A DNA stretch of 16,256 nucleotides from the NCBI GenBank assembly GCA_015485715.1, contig WFTA01000046.1, positions 1 through 16,256 of the forward strand, read 5' to 3'. A program made the position numbers and the translations under genes. Origin of the DNA: Patescibacteria group bacterium. GTDB taxonomy: Bacteria > Patescibacteriota > Patescibacteriia > WFTA01 > S139-112. The notes beneath the pieces are model-generated. The model was not told where the DNA came from. It made no database searches and was given only the letters and a program-made list of their open reading frames with translations. Of the stretch, positions 1 through 7,824 are shown piece after piece. How positions within the stretch are numbered: position 1 is the first letter of the stretch; each line of letters starts with the position of its first letter.

Positions 1-69
1 AATTAATATTTTCCTGTTGGAGATTAATTTTTTTTATGTTAAAATAAAATATATAATTAAGTTGAATTT

Positions 70-1887
70 ATGAAAAAGGATACAAAGCCTAAAAAATTTC
101 AATGGGATCTGGGTAAGCTTTTTTCCTCTGACAATGATGCCAATATATCCAAATCACAGAAAGAATTTCAAAATCAGGTTCAAAAATTTGTAAAAAAATG
201 GAAGAATAAAAACTTTACCCAAAATCCCTCAATCCTGAAAAAAGCTCTTGAAGATTATAACACACTGCTTGAAAAATACGGCCCTTTTGATGCATCATTC
301 TACTACTTTTACCTCAGACAATCTCAGGATCTGAATAATCCTGACATAAAAGCTAAATACCAAAAAGCTGTAGATATCAATCAAAAAGCTCAAAATGATC
401 TTTTGTTTTTTGAGCTGCAAATATCAAAAATAGACAAAAAAAGACAACCGCAGTTTCTCAAAGCAAAAGAACTCTCTGTATACAGGCACTTTCTGGAAAG
501 ACTTTTTGTCAAATCCAAGTACCTCCTGTCTGAAAAAGAGGAAAAAATCATAAACCTTAAATCAACAACATCATATCAAAACTGGATGAAGCTCACCAAC
601 TCCCTTTTGGCAAAACAGGAAAGAATTATAAAAATGGATTATGGTAAAAAAGTCAAAAAAAACACATCACAACTATCCGCCCTTACATCTCATCCTGTAA
701 AAAAAGTAAGAGAAGAAGCCGCCAAGGCTCTTGACGATATTCTGGAAAGCATTGGCGATGTGGCAGAAGCAGAGTTAAACTCAATTTTGGAGGATAAAAA
801 AACAAATGATTTCCTGAGAGGGATAAAAGAACCTGACGAAGAAAGGATTATAAAAGATGATATGACATATGATATTATCCACACTATGATCAGTACTGTT
901 ACTGAAAATTTTCATATATCAAAGAAATTCTATTCCTTTTTATGTAAAATATTAAAAGTTAAAAACCTCCATTATTTTGAAAGAGCTCTTGAGTACAAGC
1001 CAAAAAAGAAAAAAAATAAAACATATCCTTATCCCAAAGCAGTTGAGATAGTACATAGAGTATTTAGCAAGCTGGATGAAGAAATTGCCCAGATATTTTA
1101 TGATTTTGCTTCAAAAGGACATATAGATGTATATCCTGCAAAAGGAAAAAGAGGGGGTGCATTTTGTACCTACAATCTTATCACACATCCTACCTACATC
1201 CTGCTAAACTATACCAATTCCCTCAGAGATATCACGACTTTAGCGCATGAAGCAGGTCATGGCATCAACAATGAACTTATTAAGAAAAAACAAATTGCCA
1301 TCAATTTCGGTACACCCACATCAACTGCAGAGGTAGCTAGCACATTTATGGAAGAGTTTGTTCTTGATGAAATCATAAAATATGCAGACGAAGAAGAACA
1401 ACTATCCATACTCATATCAAGCATTATAGAAGACATATCAACAATCTTCAGACAGGTTGCATTTTACAATTTTGAAAGAGAGCTTCATCTTACATACAGG
1501 CAAAAGGGATATCTGTCCAAAAAAGAGATAGATAATATGTTTGCCAAACATATGAGTTCATATATGGGACCAAAAGTTAAGATGACTTATGCGTCAAAAA
1601 ATTTCTGGATTAAGGTGCCGCATTTCAGATACTACTTCTATGTATATTCTTATGCAAGCGGCTTGCTTATATCCAAATATCTGCAAAGAAGAGTAAAAGA
1701 AGACCCTAGTTATATAGAGAATGTAAAATACTTTCTATCGCAAGGACTATCAGATTCCCCATATAATATCTTCAAAAAACTGGGTATAAATATCAAGGAT
1801 ACAAAAATATGGCTTGAAGGGCTTAAAGAACTTGAAGATAAAATAAAAAAAGCACACAAACTTGCCAAAAAACTTGGAAAGATATAA
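70..1887 (+). CDS. pepF: M3-family oligoendopeptidase (PepF-like zinc metallopeptidase)
   Basis: This 605-residue protein has the full zinc site of peptidase family M3: HEAGH at residues 393-397, with E421 in a TAEVAS context as the third metal ligand 28 residues after the first His. A C-terminal PHFRYYFYVYSYASG segment matches the Tyr/His-rich substrate-binding stretch of PepF-like enzymes. The length is usual for oligoendopeptidase F (about 600 residues). No signal peptide is visible, so it probably cleaves short peptides in the cytoplasm. The first half is lysine-rich and helical, as expected for the lid domain. The ATG at 70 has no good Shine-Dalgarno site; a TATAAT at 52-57 is so close that, if used, the mRNA would be nearly leaderless. 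The gene converges on the CYTH gene 41 nt away, with no obvious terminator. The family assignment is secure; substrate range is unknown. Confidence 0.93.
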   Translation: MKKDTKPKKFQWDLGKLFSSDNDANISKSQKEFQNQVQKFVKKWKNKNFTQNPSILKKALEDYNTLLEKYGPFDASFYYFYLRQSQDLNNPDIKAKYQKAVDINQKAQNDLLFFELQISKIDKKRQPQFLKAKELSVYRHFLERLFVKSKYLLSEKEEKIINLKSTTSYQNWMKLTNSLLAKQERIIKMDYGKKVKKNTSQLSALTSHPVKKVREEAAKALDDILESIGDVAEAELNSILEDKKTNDFLRGIKEPDEERIIKDDMTYDIIHTMISTVTENFHISKKFYSFLCKILKVKNLHYFERALEYKPKKKKNKTYPYPKAVEIVHRVFSKLDEEIAQIFYDFASKGHIDVYPAKGKRGGAFCTYNLITHPTYILLNYTNSLRDITTLAHEAGHGINNELIKKKQIAINFGTPTSTAEVASTFMEEFVLDEIIKYADEEEQLSILISSIIEDISTIFRQVAFYNFERELHLTYRQKGYLSKKEIDNMFAKHMSSYMGPKVKMTYASKNFWIKVPHFRYYFYVYSYASGLLISKYLQRRVKEDPSYIENVKYFLSQGLSDSPYNIFKKLGINIKDTKIWLEGLKELEDKIKKAHKLAKKLGKI

Positions 1888-1928
1888 AAGGAGAAACCCT
1901 ATCTTACAAAGCCATAAGTGAGTACATT

Positions 1929-2588
1929 TTACAACTTAGGCATCTCATCGTCATCAAAACAAATATTGCTTTTGGGCGCAATTCCCCTTTCTCTGCATAT
2001 TCTCTCATAAATATCATCACAACCTTCGAGAGTGGGTTTATACGTATCTAATCCTAATAAGCTTCTGCAGTTATTTATACTCTCTTTATCTCTGCCCTCT
2101 ATCTCAACTATATACCCAAATGGGAACTCATCTATGGTCAATTTTATTTGTTCATTGTCTGCTGTATAGGTCTCTCTAAATCTCTCATAACTACTGGTTT
2201 GATAAAAGCCCATTTTATTTAAGATTAATATGAAGTTATTATACGCATTATTATCCATTTCAAAAAATGTCTCAATCTCTTCTTCCCTCTTTACGTTATC
2301 CCCTGATGAATTTTGAATTCTTCTTTTGTATGAAAATTCTACCTTTATATCTCCGTCATTATCTGTGATACCGCTTTTTATAACCCTTACTCTCAATCTT
2401 GCATCTTCTCTGTCCATTATTTTCTCTGCATTATCAAACATAATTGTTTGTTCGTATTTCCTTGAAACAAATCTGATCTTATCATGCAGTTTTGATATCC
2501 TTTCTTTAAGCTTAGATATTTCATCTTTACTTAAGATAAACTTGATTTCCTGCTCTATAAATTGTGGTTGGGTTTTTTGCCTATCCAT
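1929..2588 (-). CDS. CYTH-domain protein (class IV adenylate cyclase / triphosphatase-like)
   Basis: The 219-residue protein opens with the diagnostic ExExK motif (E12, E14, K16). It continues with alternating charged strands typical of the CYTH triphosphate tunnel: DARLRVRV, a KRR strand after EFSY, RFRETY, and a late VEIEG strand. CYTH proteins bind a triphosphate and metal ions in an eight-stranded tunnel, and act as class IV adenylate cyclase, thiamine triphosphatase or inorganic triphosphatase. The sequence does not tell which. There is no signal peptide, so it is probably cytoplasmic. It is the last gene of the minus-strand series, 132 nt after the ABC transporter, with its own possible promoter in that gap. 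A weak AGGA lies about 10 nt before the ATG. The last 20 residues are acidic and may be disordered. Family secure, reaction open. Confidence 0.85.
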   Translation of the reverse strand: MDRQKTQPQFIEQEIKFILSKDEISKLKERISKLHDKIRFVSRKYEQTIMFDNAEKIMDREDARLRVRVIKSGITDNDGDIKVEFSYKRRIQNSSGDNVKREEEIETFFEMDNNAYNNFILILNKMGFYQTSSYERFRETYTADNEQIKLTIDEFPFGYIVEIEGRDKESINNCRSLLGLDTYKPTLEGCDDIYERICRERGIAPKSNICFDDDEMPKL

Positions 2589-2640
2589 AGACTAAAGTCC
2601 TAAATTCTAGACTCTAAATACCTACCTAAATTGTTATTTG

Positions 2641-2654
2641 ACAATTGGAATTGT
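2641..2654. promoter_or_regulatory. Inverted repeat ACAATTGGAATTGT upstream of the CYTH gene
   Basis: The 14-bp sequence is a perfect inverted repeat (ACAATT, GG, AATTGT). On the minus strand it overlaps a -35-like TTGTCA at 2644-2639, about 50 bp before the CYTH start. This could be an operator over a CYTH promoter, but no convincing -10 follows at 17 bp, so the role is inferred from position only. Confidence 0.25.
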
Positions 2655-2672
2655 TTAGGGAATCTGTTGGTT

Positions 2673-2722
2673 AATTGAAAATTTTACCCCGTCGTATGAC
2701 TGGGGTTGTAAATTGAAAATTT
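2673..2722. repeat. GC-rich hairpin bracketed by a 12-bp direct repeat
   Basis: A hairpin of arms ACCCCGTC and GACTGGGGT (2686-2706, 4-nt loop GTAT, one bulged T) stands out from AT-rich surroundings. It is bracketed by two copies of AATTGAAAATTT (2673-2684 and 2711-2722); the right copy runs into the stop region of the ABC gene. The layout resembles a small palindromic mobile or REP-like element with a short flanking duplication. A terminator after the ABC gene is possible, but the stem is not followed by a clean T-run on either strand. Confidence 0.45.
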
Positions 2723-4529
2723 ATCTATACCCTTTTGACTGGGAGATAAACATTTTTCTGTAAAGGCCATTGTTTTCCATAAGCTCCTTATGGGTTCCCA
2801 TCTCAACTATTCTGCCTCCATCCAGAACTATTATCTTGTCCGCCTGCCTGATGGTGGAGAAGCGATGGGAGATAAAGATGACTATTTTATTTTCAGTCTT
2901 TTTTCGTAAAATATTAAAAATCTCTTCCTCTGACAAAGGATCCAAAGCTGATGTTGGCTCATCAAGAACAAATACAAACGAATTTCTGTAGAAAACTCTA
3001 GATAACGCTATTTTCTGCCATTGTCCTGTAGAAAGCTCTACACCATCTTTAAATTCAACTCCCAACATCTGATCATATTTTCTCTCAAACTTTTCTATAA
3101 ACCTGTCAGCACCTGCCAGATGTGCTGACTCCTCCACCCTCCTGTTTTGTATGTTTTCATCAGGCCTGCTTATAGCTATAGATTCTTTTACCTTAAATCT
3201 GTAAGTTCCATATTCTTGAAATATTACAGCCAGCAGTCTGTACCAAGAAGCAAGGTTAATATCTTTTAAATTATAGCCGTTGATATATATATTCCCTCTT
3301 GTAGGGTCGTAAAATCTGCACAAAAGCTTTATTAAGGTAGATTTACCAGCCCCATTTTCTCCAATAATTGCAACTTTATCTCCGGGATTGATAGTAAATG
3401 ATATATCATATAGTACATAATCATTAGTAAAGGGATATTTAAAAAATACTCTATCGAATTTTATCTCAGGACATCTCTTCTGCAATATCACTGAATTTCT
3501 GTCTTCCTCCATTCCTTTTTCAAGATTTAAAAATCTAATAATATCATTTATAAACAGCATATCCTCGTACTGTTTGCTTAGATTCATAAAAAAGGAATTC
3601 AACGATGATCTTAGATTAACCACAGATCCAGCTACAAATGCCAGAGTTCCTACCTGCATCCTGCCGTCTAAAACATCCAAAATAAAGAGGAAAAATACAA
3701 AAGCTTCGGATAATTGTGATACCAACAAAGCCATAAATTCATATTTTATCCTTCTTTTCTCATTTTTAAATTCTTCCTTTCTGAAATTCTTAAAAAGTTG
3801 TTTCATTTTTCTCAGGAGGTAGCCTGCACTTTGGAATATTTTTGTCTCCTTAGCAATCTCTTTGTCTCTAAGATAGTATTCCAAATTCCAGAATTTCCTC
3901 TTAACTTCCCCCTTGGCGTCATATATTCCCCACATAAAATGGGCATATTTGGTACCTGCTATAAATTCAGGAAAAGTTCCTATAATAATTATAACAGATG
4001 CCCACCATTTAAACTTAAAAATAATAACCAAAGCTGTGATGATGGCTATAATGTTCTGAAATATGTAAAAAATCCTGTCCAAAAAATTATTTATTCTCCA
4101 TTTGTTTTCTGTGATAGTATTTATCAGATCATTTGTCTTAGGATCTTCCCTTTGTTTAATATCAAGAACACCAAACTTTTTATATATCATAAACTCTGAA
4201 CGCTCATGTACAAAAAACCACAACATCTTCTGAATATAGCTATAAAAAGAATTAAAATAAGGAATTACAAACATAACACCAAGAGCCAGCACTATAGCAA
4301 TGCTCACTTCATAATTAAGACCTGTTTTTTGTGTGACTGCCTCTATGAGCTTGTTTATCAGATATCCTCTGGTACCTGAAGATGCAAAAGGAAGTACAGA
4401 GATTAAAACAGATAAAACAAACAAAAGAAAAATATATTTCTTGTACTTTTTCCAAAACAAACGAAGTATAGACCAACTGCTTTTAGATATACTCAGGAAC
4501 TTGTCAAAATAAGAAGCTATTTTAATCAT
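2721..4529 (-). CDS. ABC exporter half-transporter (fused membrane and ATPase domains)
   Basis: The 602-residue protein is a complete type IV ABC half-exporter that should work as a dimer in the cytoplasmic membrane. The N-terminal half has about six hydrophobic segments (roughly 32-51, 75-93, 155-172, 177-193, 275-291 and 298-318). The ATPase domain has Walker A GENGAGKST (390-398), Q-loop Q438, signature LSTGQ (499-503), Walker B with D523/E524, D-loop SALD (527-530) and H-loop H555. The signature has Thr where LSGGQ has the first Gly; such variants occur in working transporters. The substrate cannot be read from sequence. The start is uncertain. The ATG at 4529 has its AGGAGG (4563-4558) 28 nt upstream, too far for normal use. 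An in-frame ATT at 4544 would be 13 nt from AGGAGG, and there is no ATG, GTG or TTG between. It lies 49 nt after the thioredoxin gene, with which it may be co-transcribed. Confidence 0.92.
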   Translation of the reverse strand: MIKIASYFDKFLSISKSSWSILRLFWKKYKKYIFLLFVLSVLISVLPFASSGTRGYLINKLIEAVTQKTGLNYEVSIAIVLALGVMFVIPYFNSFYSYIQKMLWFFVHERSEFMIYKKFGVLDIKQREDPKTNDLINTITENKWRINNFLDRIFYIFQNIIAIITALVIIFKFKWWASVIIIIGTFPEFIAGTKYAHFMWGIYDAKGEVKRKFWNLEYYLRDKEIAKETKIFQSAGYLLRKMKQLFKNFRKEEFKNEKRRIKYEFMALLVSQLSEAFVFFLFILDVLDGRMQVGTLAFVAGSVVNLRSSLNSFFMNLSKQYEDMLFINDIIRFLNLEKGMEEDRNSVILQKRCPEIKFDRVFFKYPFTNDYVLYDISFTINPGDKVAIIGENGAGKSTLIKLLCRFYDPTRGNIYINGYNLKDINLASWYRLLAVIFQEYGTYRFKVKESIAISRPDENIQNRRVEESAHLAGADRFIEKFERKYDQMLGVEFKDGVELSTGQWQKIALSRVFYRNSFVFVLDEPTSALDPLSEEEIFNILRKKTENKIVIFISHRFSTIRQADKIIVLDGGRIVEMGTHKELMENNGLYRKMFISQSKGYR

Positions 4530-4578
4530 GCCGACAGTCTTAATTACCTCTCTTTCTCCTCCTTTTAAACAATTCTTC

Positions 4579-4971
4579 TTAATTCTCTGTCTGCTGACTT
4601 ACGCTGCAACCTGTCTTTTCGGCCAATTCTTCCACATCCATAACTCCAACCTGACGCGTTCCATCCGCAAATACCCAAGTAGGATAAGCCTCAATGCCGG
4701 CATCCTCACACTCTTTAGTCTGACCCTTTCCTCCCGGCAATGAACACTCAACATATGGAAGTTTGGATGCTGATTGACCAAACATCCTCTTTTGGTCCTG
4801 ACAATGAGGACACCAATATGCTCCGTAAAATACAGCCCCTTTCTCTTCCAAACACTTGGCAAGCTCGTCATATTTACCCGGCTCGCTTGAGCTACTATTT
4901 AAAAACATGGCTGCAATAATAAGAACCACAGCAACACCTGCCAACATATATAATTTTTTGTTTTGATTCAT
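4579..4971 (-). CDS. Membrane-anchored thioredoxin-fold protein (VKOR-associated type)
   Basis: The 130-residue protein has one N-terminal membrane segment (about 7-24), a short Ser-rich linker and a small thioredoxin fold with the active site C54-P-H-C57 in FYGAYWCPHCQDQ. A cis-Pro loop (EAYPTWVF) follows, and a pair of extra cysteines lies in the VECSLPGG..TKEC stretch. This pattern is that of the thioredoxin domain fused to, or paired with, VKOR in cyanobacteria, plants and many candidate-phylum bacteria. The active domain should lie outside the cytoplasmic membrane and exchange disulfides with secreted proteins. No VKOR or DsbB partner is present in this window, so its electron partner is elsewhere or absent. 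Several exported proteins here carry cysteines. The start has only a weak purine stretch (AAGATGAGCG). Fold and family are secure; oxidase versus reductase role is not. Confidence 0.88.
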   Translation of the reverse strand: MNQNKKLYMLAGVAVVLIIAAMFLNSSSSEPGKYDELAKCLEEKGAVFYGAYWCPHCQDQKRMFGQSASKLPYVECSLPGGKGQTKECEDAGIEAYPTWVFADGTRQVGVMDVEELAEKTGCSVSQQTEN

Positions 4972-5018
4972 ATTCGCTCATCTTACTTATATATTTTATG
5001 ATACAACAAAACACAAAA

Positions 5019-5705
5019 TTAATAAATATATTTAAAAATATCTCTTATATTATATACATAAATTCCGCTCCCCTCTTTTACCTTCTTCCTTTCCACAACA
5101 CCGCCAAATCCTATAAAAAGATCCACAACTTCCCTGCACTTCATATCTGATACACTGTCTCCTATCATCGCAGTCAGGCATCTGTTGTGGCATTGATTTG
5201 CCGAATATTTGCGGATGATATTTGGCTTGTTGCCTATTAAATCTGGATCGCAGGTTTCTTTAAACCCTCTATATTTCCCGTCTACAGCAAAATCAAATTC
5301 ATTGGCAAAAATATTTTCCTCAGGGATATTTAAAGCCTTGGCAGTGGGAAGTATGATCTCTTTAAATCCTGAAGAGAGTATGTATACCTCTCTGCCTTCT
5401 TTTAAAAATCTGCCAATTACATCCTCAGCTCCCTCCACTATAATATCTCGGCAATGATAAGATATGTCTATTACTTCATCCCTGTGTGGACTTATAATCT
5501 CCACTTTTTTCTTCAAAATATCATCAACAGGGATATCTCCATTCATACTCAACTCTGTCAGCCTGCTAACTTCATCACCACAACCTTTTCTGTAGGCAAG
5601 TAAATCCAGAGACTCTGCCTGAATCAAAGTACTGTCAAAATCAAAAAATATAATTTTATAGGTATTCATAAAATCTGTTAAATATATGATAAAATATATT
5701 ATCAT
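5019..5705 (-). CDS. HAD-superfamily phosphatase, SerB (phosphoserine phosphatase)-like
   Basis: All HAD motifs are present. Using the ATG at 5669 (216 residues), motif I is DFDST with nucleophile D10 and acid D12, motif II is S99 in LSSGF, motif III is K148 in GNK, and motif IV is GDSVSD with D171 and D175. The stretch after motif I (DSTLIQAESLDLLA, then EVSRLTELSMNGDIP) closely follows phosphoserine phosphatase, including the Glu that contacts substrate (E19). It may therefore make serine from phosphoserine, although related HAD enzymes act on other phosphates. The frame is open from an ATG at 5705, but that adds a hydrophobic 12-residue run encoded by the palindromic promoter-like region. 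The 5669 start is preferred. Neither start has a Shine-Dalgarno site. It is divergent from the nuclease gene and 47 nt before the thioredoxin gene. Confidence 0.85.
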   Translation of the reverse strand: MIIYFIIYLTDFMNTYKIIFFDFDSTLIQAESLDLLAYRKGCGDEVSRLTELSMNGDIPVDDILKKKVEIISPHRDEVIDISYHCRDIIVEGAEDVIGRFLKEGREVYILSSGFKEIILPTAKALNIPEENIFANEFDFAVDGKYRGFKETCDPDLIGNKPNIIRKYSANQCHNRCLTAMIGDSVSDMKCREVVDLFIGFGGVVERKKVKEGSGIYVYNIRDIFKYIY

Positions 5706-5707
5706 AT
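5684..5707. promoter_or_regulatory. Perfect inverted repeat with outward-facing -10-like boxes
   Basis: The arms ATATGATAA and TTATCATAT (9 bp, 6-bp spacer) form a perfect inverted repeat between the divergent phosphatase and nuclease genes. Each arm reads TATGAT, a good -10 box, on its own strand, so one element could serve as the -10 of two divergent promoters. A start about 7 nt beyond the minus-strand box leaves about 25 nt of leader before the phosphatase ATG at 5669. No strong -35 boxes are seen. It could also be an operator. Confidence 0.4.
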
Positions 5708-5768
5708 TAAATTTCGATGGTAAATACAGATTTTGATTTTTTTCCTGTTTCTATATATATTACTAAAG

Positions 5769-6827
5769 ATGAATATGAAAAAGAAAATTATTAGAATTCC
5801 AAAATCAACAATATATATTATAAGCATTCTTATCCTTGTAGGGATTTTTTCATATCTAAATACAACAGATAAAACTACTGATTTCCCTGCATCTAACCAA
5901 AAGGATCAAGTGACTGATATAAATAAAAAACAAAGTAAAAAGAAAACTACAAATACTAATCAAGATAAAAAACCCAGTCAATCAATCACACAAACAACAA
6001 AAAGTTCAGATACACCTCCCTCTGCAGATCAAACAAATACCTCACTAAAATTCAAAATACTCGGTATTCAAGATAAAACACAAGATAAAACCAGTAATAC
6101 AGATAATACAAAAAGTACATCTATAGATATCATCTATACTAAAGCTGTCTATATCATAGACGGTGATACTTTTGTCACTCAGGAAGGAAAAAAAGTAAGG
6201 TTAATCGGCATCAACACGCCTGAAATAGGTGAGCTTTACTATACACAGGCCCGCAATGCCTTGGCAGATATGATTTTAAATAAAACCATAAGACTTGAAA
6301 AAGATATATCAGATGTAGACAGATACGGCAGACTCTTAAGATATGTCTATGTAGGAGATGTATTTGTAAATTTAGAGTTGGTAAGACAGGGATACGCCCA
6401 AGTTGTCACCTATCCGCCGGATGTAAAATACAAAGATTTGTTTCTTGAAGCACAAAGAAAAGCCAAGGAAGATAAAAAAGGGTTGTGGGGAGAAAAAACA
6501 ACAGGATTAATAGTCTTGGAATTCCATCCTGATGCTAAAGGAGATGATCAGAAAAATTTGAATGATGAATACTTCACCATAAAAAATGCGACATCAAATC
6601 AAATAAATCTGCAAAACTTTACAATTTCAGATGCAGCAGGCAATAGGTTTACTCTTCCCTATTTTTTACTTGGACCGCAAAAAAGTGTAACCATCTACAC
6701 AGGATCAGGTGTCAATACCTCTGATAAAATATATCTGGGCAGTGACAGAGCAATCTGGAACAACTCAGGAGATACGCTCTATATCACATCTCCTGAAAAT
6801 AAAATAATTCTTAAATATACATATTAG
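5769..6827 (+). CDS. Membrane-tethered thermonuclease (SNase) with C-terminal lamin-tail domain
   Basis: From the ATG at 5769 this is 352 residues. The frame extends to a TTG at 5733, but that stretch is only a hydrophobic run; ATG 5775 is also possible. Residues about 12-30 form a signal anchor. A Lys/Thr/Ser/Gln-rich linker follows to about 120, then a complete staphylococcal nuclease domain. Matches to the known SNase site are D131 and D133 (D19, D21), R144 and E152 in RLIGINTPE (R35, E43) and R188 in DRYGR (R87), so it should be a calcium-dependent nuclease acting outside the membrane. The last 105 residues look like a lamin-tail (LTD) beta-sandwich (DEYFTIKNATSNQINLQNFTISD, split here: DEYFTIKN then LQNFTISD), a domain often joined to secreted nucleases. 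A role in breaking down external DNA or RNA for nucleotide uptake is inferred. It is divergent from the phosphatase gene. Confidence 0.9.
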   Translation: MNMKKKIIRIPKSTIYIISILILVGIFSYLNTTDKTTDFPASNQKDQVTDINKKQSKKKTTNTNQDKKPSQSITQTTKSSDTPPSADQTNTSLKFKILGIQDKTQDKTSNTDNTKSTSIDIIYTKAVYIIDGDTFVTQEGKKVRLIGINTPEIGELYYTQARNALADMILNKTIRLEKDISDVDRYGRLLRYVYVGDVFVNLELVRQGYAQVVTYPPDVKYKDLFLEAQRKAKEDKKGLWGEKTTGLIVLEFHPDAKGDDQKNLNDEYFTIKNATSNQINLQNFTISDAAGNRFTLPYFLLGPQKSVTIYTGSGVNTSDKIYLGSDRAIWNNSGDTLYITSPENKIILKYTY

Positions 6828-6904
6828 CCAATTATAGTCCCGTTATTTCAACCATTTGTTTTAATAATAGTCCACCTGTTAAAAAAGTAGTAAATTATTT
6901 TGAA

Positions 6905-7243
6905 TTAATAATCAGTAAAATTACCCTCTACAAGCTCAGGAGCTATCTTGGAAAATTCTATCATCCCTCCAAGTAAATTTTTAACACCATATCCCATCTC
7001 TGCAACTTCTACTGCTATCTCCAGACTTCTGCCTCCGCTTCTGCATACAAAAACTACATTTTTGCCCCAGTCTATACTGTCTATCTCATCTTTTAATCTG
7101 CCCATGGGTATGTTTTTGGCTCCTTTTATATGCGCATCCTGATATTCGTATTCTTCTCTGACATCAATAATCTCCCACATATCGGGGTTTTTATTCATCT
7201 CCTCTACTAAATATTCTGCAGTAATATCAGTAACATTGCTCAT
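6905..7243 (-). CDS. Single-domain rhodanese-like sulfurtransferase
   Basis: This 112-residue protein is one rhodanese domain with no signal peptide. The family's IIDVREEYEYQDAHIKGAKNIP stretch is present in sequence order (DVRE at 27-30, H38, G41, NIP at 44-46). The active-site loop is C67-R-S-G-G-R-S, with the CxxGxR form of active sulfurtransferases. It probably carries a persulfide on C67, like GlpE or PspE, moving sulfur from thiosulfate or another donor to an unknown acceptor. It starts 8 nt after the cupin gene stop and is the last gene of the minus-strand operon. The downstream gap to the nuclease (6828-6904) is AT-rich with no clear hairpin. Family secure; physiological acceptor unknown. 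Confidence 0.9.
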   Translation of the reverse strand: MSNVTDITAEYLVEEMNKNPDMWEIIDVREEYEYQDAHIKGAKNIPMGRLKDEIDSIDWGKNVVFVCRSGGRSLEIAVEVAEMGYGVKNLLGGMIEFSKIAPELVEGNFTDY

Positions 7244-7251
7244 ATTATCTA

Positions 7252-7650
7252 TTATTCACTTGTGACTCCATCAAAATCTTCTTCATTTGCAAGTGCTTCC
7301 TCTTTGGTATGCCTGACAATACCGTCTTTATGGTGTGGTGGCGAGTAAATGGTGTAAAATTTAAGTTCTTCCACCTGAGAAGTGTTTACCACATTATGCT
7401 CTGCCCCTGCAGGTACTACAACAGCAATACCATCTCTCACTTCATACTCATTTCCATCTACAATCACTTTTCCTTCCCCTGCTTCAAATCTGAAAAACTG
7501 ATCATTGTCAGGATGTACTTCCATACCAATATCCTCACCCGGTTTGAGAGACATTAAAACAAGCTGGCTGTGCCTGCCTGTATATAGCACTTTCCTAAAA
7601 TCCGTATTCTCTATTGTACTCTCCTCTATATTATTTACAAATCCTTTCAT
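7252..7650 (-). CDS. Small cupin-domain protein
   Basis: The 132-residue protein is a single cupin beta-barrel. Cupin motif 1 is GMEVHPDNDQFFRFEAGEG, with H46 and acidic D48/D50 in the metal-binding positions. Motif 2 is PAGAEHNV, with H85. The first motif lacks the common second His, so metal binding, if any, uses an unusual set. It ends in a charged tail. Cupins of this size include isomerases, dioxygenases and pure binding proteins, and nothing here picks one. It lies 29 nt after the anchored protein gene and 8 nt before the rhodanese gene, so cupin and rhodanese are probably co-translated and may share a sulfur or redox task; that is inference. There is no clear Shine-Dalgarno site before the ATG. 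Confidence 0.87.
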   Translation of the reverse strand: MKGFVNNIEESTIENTDFRKVLYTGRHSQLVLMSLKPGEDIGMEVHPDNDQFFRFEAGEGKVIVDGNEYEVRDGIAVVVPAGAEHNVVNTSQVEELKFYTIYSPPHHKDGIVRHTKEEALANEEDFDGVTSE

Positions 7651-7677
7651 ATTTTTATACTTAATTCTAAATTAAAA

Positions 7678-7824
7678 TATTACTTATTTGCCGGCACCAA
7701 TGGGCTGTATCCATTGCGCACTTCTTCTCCGTCTGTATACCCATCTCCGTCTGTGTCAGGATTTCGAGGATCTGTACCCAGTCTTTTTTCCTCTTCATCG
7801 CTAAGTCCGTCATTGTCTGAATCT
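7678..7824 (-). repeat. 147-bp near-identical repeat, copy 1 (3' end of paralogue 1)
   Basis: This stretch matches 9959-10105 over 147 bp with a single mismatch (C7765 versus T10046, Arg to Gln in the proteins). It covers the Ca-binding tail, the stop codon and 2 bp beyond. The rest of the two genes is far more diverged, so the tail was copied recently or is kept alike by gene conversion. Confidence 0.95.

Noticed and set aside
2638..2643. TTGACA on the plus strand as a -35 box
   Set aside because: No plus-strand gene follows; downstream DNA on that strand is antisense to the ABC gene.
5733..5768. TTG at 5733 as the nuclease start
   Set aside because: The added residues are a low-complexity hydrophobic run before a Lys-rich stretch that already precedes the signal anchor; ATG 5769 or 5775 gives a normal N-terminus.
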